DNA from: an uncultured Lachnospiraceae bacterium
GTDB taxonomy: Bacteria > Bacillota > Clostridia > Lachnospirales > Lachnospiraceae
NCBI GenBank assembly: GCA_902796045.1
Contig: CADBNQ010000047.1
Span: 1 to 7,817, forward strand
DNA: 7,817 bases
Reading direction: 5' to 3'
Under the pieces are notes generated by a model that searched no databases, was not told the DNA's origin, and worked only from the letters and a program-made list of their open reading frames with translations. Every line of letters starts with the position of its first letter. The first letter of the stretch is position 1. Made by a program: the position numbers and the translations under genes. Shown here one piece after another: positions 1 through 6,856 of the stretch.

Positions 1-251
1 AGACGTGCAAGTCCCCGGGACATGGCTGCAGTTGCGGCTCCGCGATCATTATCCTCTGCCAGCCTGATCCTGGATGAGCCTCCAAGCACAGCCACCTCAT
101 CCGCAGTGATGTCTCCCTCAAAGTCTGACGGATAGATGCCGATATTGATCGTCAGAACCTGTATCCCAAGCTCCTCTAAGAGACCTCTGACATACTCATA
201 TTCTTTCCCTTTTGTATCAAATGTTCCGACCAGAACAACTGTCTTTTTCAT
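1..251 (-). CDS. UPF0261 / Tm-1-like ATP-binding protein, N-terminal part (cut by the left window edge)
   Basis: The first 83 codons of a longer gene; the rest lies beyond position 1. Translation begins MKKTVVLVGTFDTKGKEYEY and continues with a Rossmann-like alternation of strands and helices. Two segments are diagnostic to my eye: GTFDTKG at residues 9-15 and the later DRGAATAAMSRG stretch around residues 68-79. Both match the start of the UPF0261 family (Tm-1-like ATP-binding domain, named after the tomato Tm-1 antiviral protein; bacterial members are usually about 400 aa and of poorly defined function). The ATG at 251 is supported by a GGAAGGA ribosome binding site 8 nt upstream (260-266). 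The gene is 140 bp downstream of the lipoprotein gene on the same strand. In other genomes the family often sits beside a phosphoenolpyruvate hydrolase-like TIM-barrel gene, which cannot be checked here. Family assignment is fairly secure; function is not. Confidence 0.82.
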   Translation of the reverse strand, partial: MKKTVVLVGTFDTKGKEYEYVRGLLEELGIQVLTINIGIYPSDFEGDITADEVAVLGGSSRIRLAEDNDRGAATAAMSRGLAR

Positions 252-292
252 GCTCTGCGTCCTTCCGATTTCCTGTTGTAAGCAATATACTC

Positions 293-320
293 CATATAAA
301 GCATATCATTTTTAAAGCAA
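293..320 (-). promoter_or_regulatory. Weak promoter candidate for the UPF0261 gene
   Basis: In the AT-rich part of the 140-bp gap upstream of the UPF0261 gene there is TTGCTT (minus strand, 315-320), followed after 16 nt by TATATG (293-298). The -35 half is reasonable and the -10 half is poor. A start here would give a leader of about 35 nt with the GGAAGGA site inside it. The rest of the 252-391 gap shows no GC-rich hairpin with a T run after the lipoprotein stop codon, so read-through from the lipoprotein gene is also possible. Low confidence, based on eye matching to the sigma-A consensus only. Confidence 0.25.
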
Positions 321-391
321 GACATATGGAAGAAAAGCATCTGGATATTTGGATTATCAGGATGCACTATTATTTGGAATCGAACCTGATG

Positions 392-1399
392 TCACTGTGC
401 CTTGAAGTAGGACAGGATCCCTTCAATGATCTCCGGCGTCGGGTAACCCTTCCCCTCCGGGCCATCCTTGCCATACAACATGGCATAAGAGAAATTGTCT
501 GCCATACATTCTTCAGGGTCGACCACATAATCTGTGTTCTTTCCGAAGACCTCATCAAAGTTATCTGCCTGATCGGGGGTATAATACACATCTGTCCCAT
601 CTATCGGGATGAGTGCCGTAGTGGCAAAATCAAAAAATGTCTCACCCTCTTTCTCAAAGTGTTTTGTTGTTATAAAATCAACAAAACAGTCTTTGTCTTC
701 TCCTTCGATCTTGAAAGAAGCATAAGAATCGTGGTGTTCTACATCCGGATTGGATATGTGGTATTCCTTTACACTCTGAGGCAGAGGAAAATCTTCATCC
801 ACTACAGTAAAATGAATCAGATCATACATTTTTTCCCGAAATTCCGGATTACACCTGGTAAGGCAGTGAAAGAGTTCGTGCCAGAAAAACAAGTTTAGAT
901 AGTTAAGATAATATTCCTTATTCTCTTCATCTGATGAAAGTGCCCCACCGATTGCCTCGGCATTGATATAGATCTGCGTTCCATGGGTGTATCCACCGGC
1001 ACCCCCTTCTTCTTTCATAGTCGTTTTTACTAATACGATCTCATCCAGTGGGGGCAGGGTACAGCCATTTTTTTCCAGCGTTTCTTCCATCGAAGCAAAG
1101 TAACTGTCAATCAGCGCCCTCTCCTCATCTGTAAAGTCCAGGACCTGTTCCCCGGCATAGGCAAGATACTCGTCCATGGAAGCATTTTTCTTCTGCATCC
1201 TGAAGTCAAGGTCATTCTGGGTGAATCCTTTATAATAGTCCTGGTTGGAAAGCAGCAGTTTCCTCCCTTCCTCTTTAGAAGCAAAGCGATATTTGAGTTT
1301 TGTGGAAGCCGCCTTTGGGGAGCTATTGCAGGCACTCAGCACAATCATCACAGCTGCCAGGATAAATACAATCATTCTTCTGATCGTTTTATTGAACAT
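392..1399 (-). CDS. Secreted lipoprotein with HELFH zinc-metallopeptidase motif
   Basis: A 335-aa protein with a lipoprotein signal: basic start (MFNKTIRRM), hydrophobic core at residues 10-20, and lipobox LSAC at 21-24, so Cys24 should be lipidated and the protein anchored outside the membrane. The zincin motif HELFH lies at residues 174-178 (codons at 866-880), inside a helix-like stretch preceded by FFW. Downstream, EECMADNF at 296-303 resembles the ExxAD helix that supplies the third zinc ligand (probably Glu297) in many gluzincin-type peptidases. Known for such motifs: the two His bind zinc and the Glu activates water. Substrate and exact family are not recognised. The chain is strongly acidic. 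The ATG at 1399 is preceded by AGAAGGGGG (1410-1418), 10 nt upstream. A terminator separates the gene from the operon upstream, so it is probably transcribed alone. An inactive binding protein is possible but less likely with all three ligands present. Confidence 0.8.
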   Translation of the reverse strand: MFNKTIRRMIVFILAAVMIVLSACNSSPKAASTKLKYRFASKEEGRKLLLSNQDYYKGFTQNDLDFRMQKKNASMDEYLAYAGEQVLDFTDEERALIDSYFASMEETLEKNGCTLPPLDEIVLVKTTMKEEGGAGGYTHGTQIYINAEAIGGALSSDEENKEYYLNYLNLFFWHELFHCLTRCNPEFREKMYDLIHFTVVDEDFPLPQSVKEYHISNPDVEHHDSYASFKIEGEDKDCFVDFITTKHFEKEGETFFDFATTALIPIDGTDVYYTPDQADNFDEVFGKNTDYVVDPEECMADNFSYAMLYGKDGPEGKGYPTPEIIEGILSYFKAQ

Positions 1400-1457
1400 T
1401 TCTTTGACACCCCCTTCTGTTATATTAGTTATGGTCTGCCGCTATTTGCTGCTGCGT

Positions 1458-1476
1458 ATAAGACTCTTCGTCTTAT
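1458..1476. repeat. Perfect 7-bp inverted repeat upstream of the lipoprotein gene
   Basis: ATAAGAC, a 5-nt spacer, then GTCTTAT, lying about 60 bp upstream of the lipoprotein start and just past the operon terminator. It could be an operator half-site pair or a weak hairpin in the 5' leader. No convincing -35/-10 pair is visible around it. The nearest -10-like hexamer, TAATAT at 1422-1427, has no -35 partner and would put the transcript start inside the ribosome binding site. Function unknown. Confidence 0.3.
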
Positions 1477-1485
1477 CTATTTTTA

Positions 1486-1520
1486 GAAAAAGCCCCGGGT
1501 TCTAAACCTGGGGCTTTTCT
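1486..1520 (-). terminator. Intrinsic terminator of the condensation-STAS-MATE-PP2C-Lnt operon, overlapping the last codons of the Lnt-like gene
   Basis: Arms 1505-1518 and 1488-1501 form a 14-position stem with a GC-rich core (GCCCC/GGGGC). It has a single A-C mismatch in the minus-strand RNA, which would be a G-U pair on the plus strand. A run of five T follows on the minus strand (1491-1487). The upstream arm is made of the last codons of the Lnt-like gene (the residues KPQV before the stop), and the 3-nt loop at 1502-1504 is exactly its TAG stop codon. This isolates the operon from the lipoprotein gene. Confidence 0.85.
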
Positions 1521-3004
1521 GATGCTTTTTTCTTCCGGATGGCAGACATGCGGATGATGGACATGATGATGAGAACCGGCCCAAGGCAGGCAAAGAGCAG
1601 GTCGATCACATTACCGTAACGGCCGTAAAAAGTCTGCTTCCCGTTTAAAGGGATATTGACACAGCTGACACTGTCATAGCCAATCTCATCGATGCCCACC
1701 AGGAACAGTTCTCTGCCAAATCGGTCCACAACTACAGTGATACCATCGTAAGTTGGTTTCACAAGGGCATATCCGTTTTCTATGGCCCGGAACTCAGTCC
1801 TTTCTTTATGAGCGCGGGCAGCGCCCGGCCAGTCCCAGGAAGGGACAAAAAGTATATCCGTATCTGGGAAGTCCTTGTTCATCTTTGCGCCAAAGCCATG
1901 GTTGAAACTGATATAACTGTCGTCAAAACAGATGATGGCAGACAGAACTCCGTTCTCCGTTCTTACTGTCGGAACCTCGCCGTTCCCCTTTACATACATA
2001 GGAGCTTCAACGACTGGAACCAGATGGGTTTTGACATAGGGCGTCACAGACCCGTCAGACTCAAGGATCATCAGTTTATTACAGGAAAGCCCTCCATCGT
2101 TCCCATCCGTATCCTCAGTCTCATAGGGAAGGATGATGACCAGATCATGCGTCTTTGCTACCTCCTTTGCAGCGGCCAGCAGGTCGTCTTCTCTGTTATC
2201 AGGTATGTTGAAGGCCTCTTCATTCCAACAAAGGATCCTGGCATTTTGCTTCACTGCGCGCTCCGCTTCTGATTTAAAGGCTGTCAGTGACTCATCAAAA
2301 GTCATGGCATCATAATTATCATCGTTAAAATGCCGATAATAAGGGCTGATCACACTGGCTACCTTTACAGTAGGCAGTCCCTCCACAGGAGCCCTGTCCA
2401 GACGGACAATACCATAGAGGAGAAAAACCGAGCAGGTAACAATATAAAGAGTCAGCAAACCCTTCCATTTCTTCTCTCTTTTGAAAGCAGCCAGCAGGAC
2501 AGGTCCAGACCACAGGATCAGAAAGGACAGGCCAAAACAGCCGATCAGCGATACAGACTGCATCAGCATCAGAAAACCAGTCTGAGTATAGGCCGTAACA
2601 CCGTAGCTTCCAACGGGGCTGAAGTGGCTCAAAAACTCCACAGTCACATAAGTCCCCGGCAGGAGCAGGGTCGAAAGCCAGGCCGGTAAGTATTTGTAGA
2701 AGATCCGGTCAACAATAAAGGGCAGGATCCAGCAGGAAGACCATAAAAAGCAGATGGCCGTGTCGGCAACGTAGCCGGCTTCCAATATGTTTATCCAGCG
2801 CAGGCAGTTACCAACCGCCATTAAGAGTACCAGGGGCAGATATCTCCGCACACTGTCAACCGAACGTGAATAATAGAGGAATGCTGCAGGCCAGATCCAA
2901 ACAGTCAGGGCGATATTAAATCTCCCTGAAGAAAGTAAATAAGCCAGAAAACCGATAGCCAGAATACAATATTGTGTTTTTTCGTTTTTAGTTATTCTTT
3001 CCAT
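1502..3004 (-). CDS. Lnt-like membrane carbon-nitrogen hydrolase (apolipoprotein N-acyltransferase family)
   Basis: A 500-aa protein built like Lnt. There are about six or seven hydrophobic helices in residues 10-200, an extracytoplasmic nitrilase-fold domain at roughly 213-455, and a final membrane helix at about 465-485 followed by a basic tail. The catalytic triad of the family is present: Glu262 in WNEEA, Lys325 in YVKTHLVP, and Cys359 in IICFDD. Glu333 sits where Lnt has a second conserved Glu after the LVP motif. In E. coli Lnt the enzyme moves an acyl chain from phospholipid to the N-terminal Cys of lipoproteins. Differences from E. coli: the Cys-Tyr-Glu motif reads Cys-Phe-Asp, and identity elsewhere looks low, so the acceptor may not be lipoprotein. 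The start ATG is set by GGGAGG 6 nt upstream, inside the preceding gene, implying translational coupling. Last gene of the operon. Alternative: an amidase of the same fold. Confidence 0.8.
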   Translation of the reverse strand: MERITKNEKTQYCILAIGFLAYLLSSGRFNIALTVWIWPAAFLYYSRSVDSVRRYLPLVLLMAVGNCLRWINILEAGYVADTAICFLWSSCWILPFIVDRIFYKYLPAWLSTLLLPGTYVTVEFLSHFSPVGSYGVTAYTQTGFLMLMQSVSLIGCFGLSFLILWSGPVLLAAFKREKKWKGLLTLYIVTCSVFLLYGIVRLDRAPVEGLPTVKVASVISPYYRHFNDDNYDAMTFDESLTAFKSEAERAVKQNARILCWNEEAFNIPDNREDDLLAAAKEVAKTHDLVIILPYETEDTDGNDGGLSCNKLMILESDGSVTPYVKTHLVPVVEAPMYVKGNGEVPTVRTENGVLSAIICFDDSYISFNHGFGAKMNKDFPDTDILFVPSWDWPGAARAHKERTEFRAIENGYALVKPTYDGITVVVDRFGRELFLVGIDEIGYDSVSCVNIPLNGKQTFYGRYGNVIDLLFACLGPVLIIMSIIRMSAIRKKKASEKPQV

Positions 3005-3007
3005 TTT

Positions 3008-4798
3008 TTACCTCCCTATATACCTGATACATATACTGGTTGTATCATCAAAAGCTTCTTCCGTGCCGGTAAAGGAATCTATCTGCTGTCTTACATAGTC
3101 ATCCATCTCCTTCAGCCCGGCATCTTTCATCTCATTCAGTGCTTTTACCATCCTGTCCTTTCCAAACATTTCCTCCTCACTGTCTACAGCTTCAGTCAGT
3201 CCATCTGTATATTGATAGAGGATGTCCCCCTGCTCAAGGCGGATGATATCAGCCTTGAGCCGCATCTTCTTCATGATGCCCATGGGGCCGCTGTGGGTGT
3301 CTTTAAATATACTGAACTTCTCTCCCGCCCGGCAGATTGCCGGGAAGGTATGACCGGCGTTGACATAGGCCAGCTCACCTGTAGAGATGGTCAGCACGCC
3401 CAGCCAGAGGGTAATGAACATCCTTGCCTGATTGTTCTCGACCAACAGGTCATTGATCTCCCGGGCCGCCTTCTCCACGTCCGTTCCATTCAGCATGACA
3501 TGGGTCCGGATCATACTGATGGCTCTCACCATAAACAGAGCTGCCGATACTCCTTTGCCGGAGACATCTCCGATCACTAGCGCCAGATGATCTTCGTCTA
3601 TGAGGAAAAAGTCATACAGGTCTCCTCCTACCACCCTGGCCGGAACCATGGAAGCATAAAGATCAAACTCATTCCTGTCCGAAAAGGCGTTGCTGCTGTC
3701 CGGCAGCATGGCGACCTGAATCCGGTTGGCCAGGGCAAGCTCGGCGTCAATACGCTCTTTCTCGTGAGCCATCTTCCTGATTTTCCTCATGGACACGGCG
3801 ATGTTGATCTCCATGTCCGCCATGGTGAGCCAGAGGTTCTCGATCTCATCACCTGTGTGCAGGTTAAGATTGGCAAAATATTCGGGCGCCATCAGGACAT
3901 CTACCTCTTCTCTGGCGTTAAATCTCCTTCCTGCATCTTCTATCTTCTTAATCGGCTTTACAACCCACCGGTTTAAGACCGCCAGCGTAAAAAGAGAGAT
4001 CAGCAGAACGATCAGGATGACAAACAGGAAAAACAATGCAAAGCTCTGGCGTTTTGTCTGAATAATCTTGCTGATGAATATATTCACTTCAATATATCCC
4101 AGCAGCTTGCCGCCATGGCCATATACAGGAGCCGCCTTTGCCAGGACAACCTCTCCGCCCGTAATATCCTGAATCCGGCCCCTGCTGTCCTTACTGGTCA
4201 GCCTGTCCATCTGCTCTTTGGTATCGTACCAGATGGTCCCGGTCTCGTAATAATCCTGAGGAGTTTCCTCATCATAGATGTCGACAATATAGACTGCCCT
4301 GCTTTTATTTTGGTCAATGGCGATAAAACAGACATATTCATCGTTTTTCTCACTGCTGTCCCGAACCTTTCTCAGTCCGTCTTCGATCCTTTGAAAGCGC
4401 TCCTTAAGGGGTCCTTCCCTGAGTGCTCTGTATTTGTGTGCCAGGGGCTTGAGCTCTTCGCTTTTGTCCATAAATACTTCCGTATCGCCCCGAAACCCAT
4501 GCTCATCCATATAGCGATTGATCATGTCGACATTTTGATTGTAGACCGCAAGAGTGGCCTGACTGCAGAGTTCCAGATCCTTCTCGTCCAGGAGCTGGCC
4601 TGTTGCCTCGGCAAGACGCAGAGCCTGCCTGGAATACAGTATTTCCGTCAGACGCGAATACATCATGTAACCGAACACCAGGGTGCTTCCGGCCACCAGC
4701 AGGCTGATTACTGCAGTCATGATAAATGTCTTTGCTCCCAGCTTTTTAAAGCCGGAAAACCTGGCTGAACCTGTGAATATGTTCATGTTCTTCGCCAT
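3008..4798 (-). CDS. Membrane sensor SpoIIE-type PP2C serine/threonine phosphatase (Cache-like, HAMP, PP2C)
   Basis: A 596-aa receptor phosphatase. A first membrane helix lies at about residues 24-46, an extracytoplasmic sensor at 47-250, a second membrane helix at about 251-275, a HAMP-like linker from WVVKPIKKIE (278-287) to about 340, and a short coiled linker ending in the family hallmark ANRIQVAMLP (357-366). The SpoIIE/RsbU-type PP2C domain runs to the end. Metal-binding motifs are intact: GGDLYDF (391-397), GDVSGKG (410-416), YTDGLTEA (530-537) and FDDTT (583-587), so it should be active with Mn/Mg. The sensor is helical at first; its second half, with AAPVYGHGGKLLGYIEVNI (222-240), looks like a Cache/PAS-like fold. 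Known role of the family: dephosphorylating a phosphoserine on a STAS protein, here most likely the one encoded two genes upstream. The ATG at 4798 follows a strong AGGAGG. Confidence 0.93.
   Translation of the reverse strand: MAKNMNIFTGSARFSGFKKLGAKTFIMTAVISLLVAGSTLVFGYMMYSRLTEILYSRQALRLAEATGQLLDEKDLELCSQATLAVYNQNVDMINRYMDEHGFRGDTEVFMDKSEELKPLAHKYRALREGPLKERFQRIEDGLRKVRDSSEKNDEYVCFIAIDQNKSRAVYIVDIYDEETPQDYYETGTIWYDTKEQMDRLTSKDSRGRIQDITGGEVVLAKAAPVYGHGGKLLGYIEVNIFISKIIQTKRQSFALFFLFVILIVLLISLFTLAVLNRWVVKPIKKIEDAGRRFNAREEVDVLMAPEYFANLNLHTGDEIENLWLTMADMEINIAVSMRKIRKMAHEKERIDAELALANRIQVAMLPDSSNAFSDRNEFDLYASMVPARVVGGDLYDFFLIDEDHLALVIGDVSGKGVSAALFMVRAISMIRTHVMLNGTDVEKAAREINDLLVENNQARMFITLWLGVLTISTGELAYVNAGHTFPAICRAGEKFSIFKDTHSGPMGIMKKMRLKADIIRLEQGDILYQYTDGLTEAVDSEEEMFGKDRMVKALNEMKDAGLKEMDDYVRQQIDSFTGTEEAFDDTTSICIRYIGR
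3011..3016 (-). promoter_or_regulatory. Ribosome binding site of the Lnt-like gene, inside the end of the phosphatase gene
   Basis: GGGAGG forms the last two sense codons (Gly-Arg) of the phosphatase. Its TAA stop (3008-3010) follows at once, and the ATG of the Lnt-like gene comes 3 nt after the stop. Ribosomes ending the phosphatase therefore terminate on top of the next start, a layout typical of translational coupling, and it fixes the start at 3004. Confidence 0.75.
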
Positions 4799-4802
4799 AT
4801 TT

Positions 4803-4808
4803 CCTCCT
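4803..4808 (-). promoter_or_regulatory. Ribosome binding site of the SpoIIE-type phosphatase gene
   Basis: Perfect AGGAGG in the 15-bp gap after the transporter gene, with an unusually short 4-nt spacer to the ATG at 4798. The next in-frame ATG (residue 5) would leave a 16-nt spacer, which is too long, so 4798 is preferred. Confidence 0.7.
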
Positions 4809-4813
4809 GCATT

Positions 4814-6532
4814 TTATCTCTCAAACTCGAACATGGTCCGGTTAAAGCTCATCATGGAAAGATCTTTTCCTGCATAATTCCTTGTCGTGATCAGCTGGTT
4901 CAGGGAATACTGTCTGAAGGAAGAAACCTTATTGTCATATTCGGCAAGGTTCATCTCTTTGCCATTATTCCGGGTGATGAGAGTAATCTTATCATCTGTG
5001 ATCATGAGAGAACACTCACCCAGAACCTTCCGGCCTTCATTATGATCATAAACCATCATAAAGAGCTCTTCAAACAGCCTCATGGTCCTGAAGATAACCT
5101 TTACGGAGACACCGCTTTGCGTCAGAACCTCCTCCATCGAATCCCTGGTACGAACGATATCAGCAGGGGTCACAGGGAATTCATATACTTCAGAATAGAT
5201 ATTCTTTTCCTTATCATAATTCATCAGGGGATCGTTCTCCTTCCCGTATCTTTGACGTATATAGAGCCTCATGCCCGCATAGTTCACTGCACCTGCCACC
5301 GTGATCCCTGCAAATATGCCGTACAGACCGAAGACTTTCCCGAGCAATGCCATGAAAACGATCGGAGAAAGCATGTCCATGAACATATTGATAAAAAAGA
5401 CCAGGCCGATCCTGCCCTGCACAAGATAGTATGAAGAAGCCAGATACAAAAGACTGATAAATACCATCTCAAAAGCCATGATGCAAAGACCGGTGGAAGC
5501 GATCTGTCTGGTGAGCGCATCGTTGATTCCAAGCACCAGGGGGATCCTGCCCGACAGGAGAATGATGAACAGGGCAGCGACAGCGCCCTCTGCCACGGCA
5601 ACCTTCTCGGCCAGCTTCCAAACCTTCTTTACTGCGGCATAACTATCCTCTGCCAGATAAGCCCCGATAATAGGGGTAATGGTCTCACCGATCCCGTCAA
5701 AGAACAGCTCCGCCTCCTTGACCACAAGAATGACGGACGCCAGTATCAGCATCTTGCTGCCAAAGAGCATGGTGATGCCCTTGGTGACAGACGCCTGAAA
5801 TACTGCAAGAAACAGATAGTCCGCCGCCTCAGGAAAACCATACTTGGAAGCGGACAAGGCTATCCTCCCGTAAAAACCGAAGCCGGGCTTCAGACTGTTA
5901 GACTTCTTGAGGAAATGCAGCAAATGCACTATCAGGCCAAGAAGGGCACCGCCAAAGGAGCCGATCCCTATCCCGACTATGCCCACCTTCTGACACAGAA
6001 AGATCGAAAGTATCACGTTCCCAAGGGCACTTGCCAGGTTGGCCACTGTATTAAGCCCTTCATCCCCATCCGTGAAAACCATCCGGTTGATGTAGTAACC
6101 CAATGGGGAGACCAGCATCACGAGGCTCATCCAGAACATATATTTCAATGCCAGGTCAAACTCTTCCCCTGCAGGGTTGTAGAAAGCAAGGTAAGGACGG
6201 CCAAGAAGCTGGAAAAACAGAAAGAGCATGATACCGATCAATACGGATAAAAAGAGTCCGTTGGCAAAGACACGGTCTGCCTCATCCTCATGAAATGCCC
6301 CCAGTTCTCTGGTATATATTGTAGTTGATCCCAGTGTGATCAGGGATGCAAAAAACCAGCTTAAGCCGTAGATGGGCGTGACCAGATTGATAGCGACTAC
6401 CGCGTGATCACCCAGAAAAAGACCGGCTATGATCGTATCGGACAGAACAATCAGCGATGAGACGATACTGAACATCGTCCCTCCTCCCAGCATGGTAAAA
6501 AATTTATTTGTAATCAGAGAATCTTTTCTCAT
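4814..6532 (-). CDS. MATE-family transporter with C-terminal degenerate HATPase-like (RsbW/SpoIIAB-like) domain
   Basis: A 572-aa protein, about 120 residues longer than a plain MATE transporter. Residues 1-428 form some twelve hydrophobic helices with a MATE/MepA-like start (MLGGGTMFSIVSSLIVLSDT, 14-33). MATE proteins export cationic or amphipathic compounds using Na+ or H+ gradients, and some flip lipid-linked or peptide products. After a charged linker (429-448), residues 449-570 resemble anti-sigma HATPase domains: a helix with FEELFMMVYDHNE (487-499) at the N-box position, a strand pair ending in TRNNGKEMN (520-528), and a closing SFNRTMFEFE (562-571) like the usual Nr-x-t-l strand. The N-box Asn is Met493, the G1 Asp is Asn522, and no GxGxG loop is visible, so ATP hydrolysis or kinase activity is doubtful. 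The ATG overlaps the STAS stop by 4 bp (6529-6532), so the two are likely translated together and may interact. The MATE call is firm; the domain call is moderate. Confidence 0.85.
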   Translation of the reverse strand: MRKDSLITNKFFTMLGGGTMFSIVSSLIVLSDTIIAGLFLGDHAVVAINLVTPIYGLSWFFASLITLGSTTIYTRELGAFHEDEADRVFANGLFLSVLIGIMLFLFFQLLGRPYLAFYNPAGEEFDLALKYMFWMSLVMLVSPLGYYINRMVFTDGDEGLNTVANLASALGNVILSIFLCQKVGIVGIGIGSFGGALLGLIVHLLHFLKKSNSLKPGFGFYGRIALSASKYGFPEAADYLFLAVFQASVTKGITMLFGSKMLILASVILVVKEAELFFDGIGETITPIIGAYLAEDSYAAVKKVWKLAEKVAVAEGAVAALFIILLSGRIPLVLGINDALTRQIASTGLCIMAFEMVFISLLYLASSYYLVQGRIGLVFFINMFMDMLSPIVFMALLGKVFGLYGIFAGITVAGAVNYAGMRLYIRQRYGKENDPLMNYDKEKNIYSEVYEFPVTPADIVRTRDSMEEVLTQSGVSVKVIFRTMRLFEELFMMVYDHNEGRKVLGECSLMITDDKITLITRNNGKEMNLAEYDNKVSSFRQYSLNQLITTRNYAGKDLSMMSFNRTMFEFER

Positions 6533-6831
6533 ATGAATTCCATATCCATAAAATCAATAAAACCAGTTTCCTCAAATATTTCCTTCACAATCTCATTCAC
6601 ATTTATGATCTTCATACTTCCCTGAGCAGCCATGAGCTGCTGGGCAGTGACCATTTCCCGAAGACCGGCAGATGAGATATAATTCAGATCCTTCAGGTCA
6701 ATCACAAGGTCTGTCACCTCATCAAGTCCGGACTCCAGGAGTTTTCCGAACTCCGGAGCGGTGAGCACATCAAGACGTCCGTCAAGCTTAATCGTCAGTG
6801 TGTTTCCCTCTCTTATTTCTTTTATTGTCAT
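6529..6831 (-). CDS. STAS-domain anti-sigma-factor antagonist-like protein
   Basis: A complete 100-aa single-domain STAS protein, close to the usual SpoIIAA/RsbV size. It shows the LDGRLDVLTAPEF start (residues 16-28), the DLVIDLKDLNYISSAGLREM core (41-60) and a C-terminal EIFEETGFIDFM helix-strand (84-95). Aligning YISSAGL with FMDSSGL of B. subtilis SpoIIAA places Ser54 (codon 6670-6672) at the phosphorylated Ser58, so the switch residue is kept. Known role of the family: the unphosphorylated form binds a HATPase anti-sigma kinase, and a SpoIIE/RsbU phosphatase restores it. Here the phosphatase is two genes downstream and the only HATPase-like partner in view is the tail of the overlapping transporter gene. 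It may therefore control transport rather than a sigma factor; this is inference. The ATG at 6831 has AGGAGA 7 nt upstream (6839-6844). It starts 25 bp after the condensation-protein stop. Confidence 0.92.
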   Translation of the reverse strand: MTIKEIREGNTLTIKLDGRLDVLTAPEFGKLLESGLDEVTDLVIDLKDLNYISSAGLREMVTAQQLMAAQGSMKIINVNEIVKEIFEETGFIDFMDMEFI

Positions 6832-6856
6832 GATCCTTTCTCCTATTCAAGACTCG

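Noticed and set aside
376..386. Minus-strand GGTTCGATTCC, resembling a tRNA T-arm, just after the lipoprotein stop
   Set aside because: The T-stem does not pair beyond two G-C pairs, and no acceptor, anticodon or D arm is found around it. Neither a tRNA nor a convincing attachment-site remnant.
212..898. A 228-codon plus-strand open frame
   Set aside because: It lies opposite the lipoprotein gene and the gap, the translation is rich in Cys, Ile and His with no domain, and the minus-strand frame has a signal, lipobox and HExxH motif. It is a shadow.
2972..4768. Several plus-strand open frames of 90-217 codons (2972-3580, 3587-3976, 4115-4768)
   Set aside because: They run antisense to the phosphatase gene, whose catalytic motifs are unmistakable. 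Their translations show no recognisable domain or ribosome binding site.
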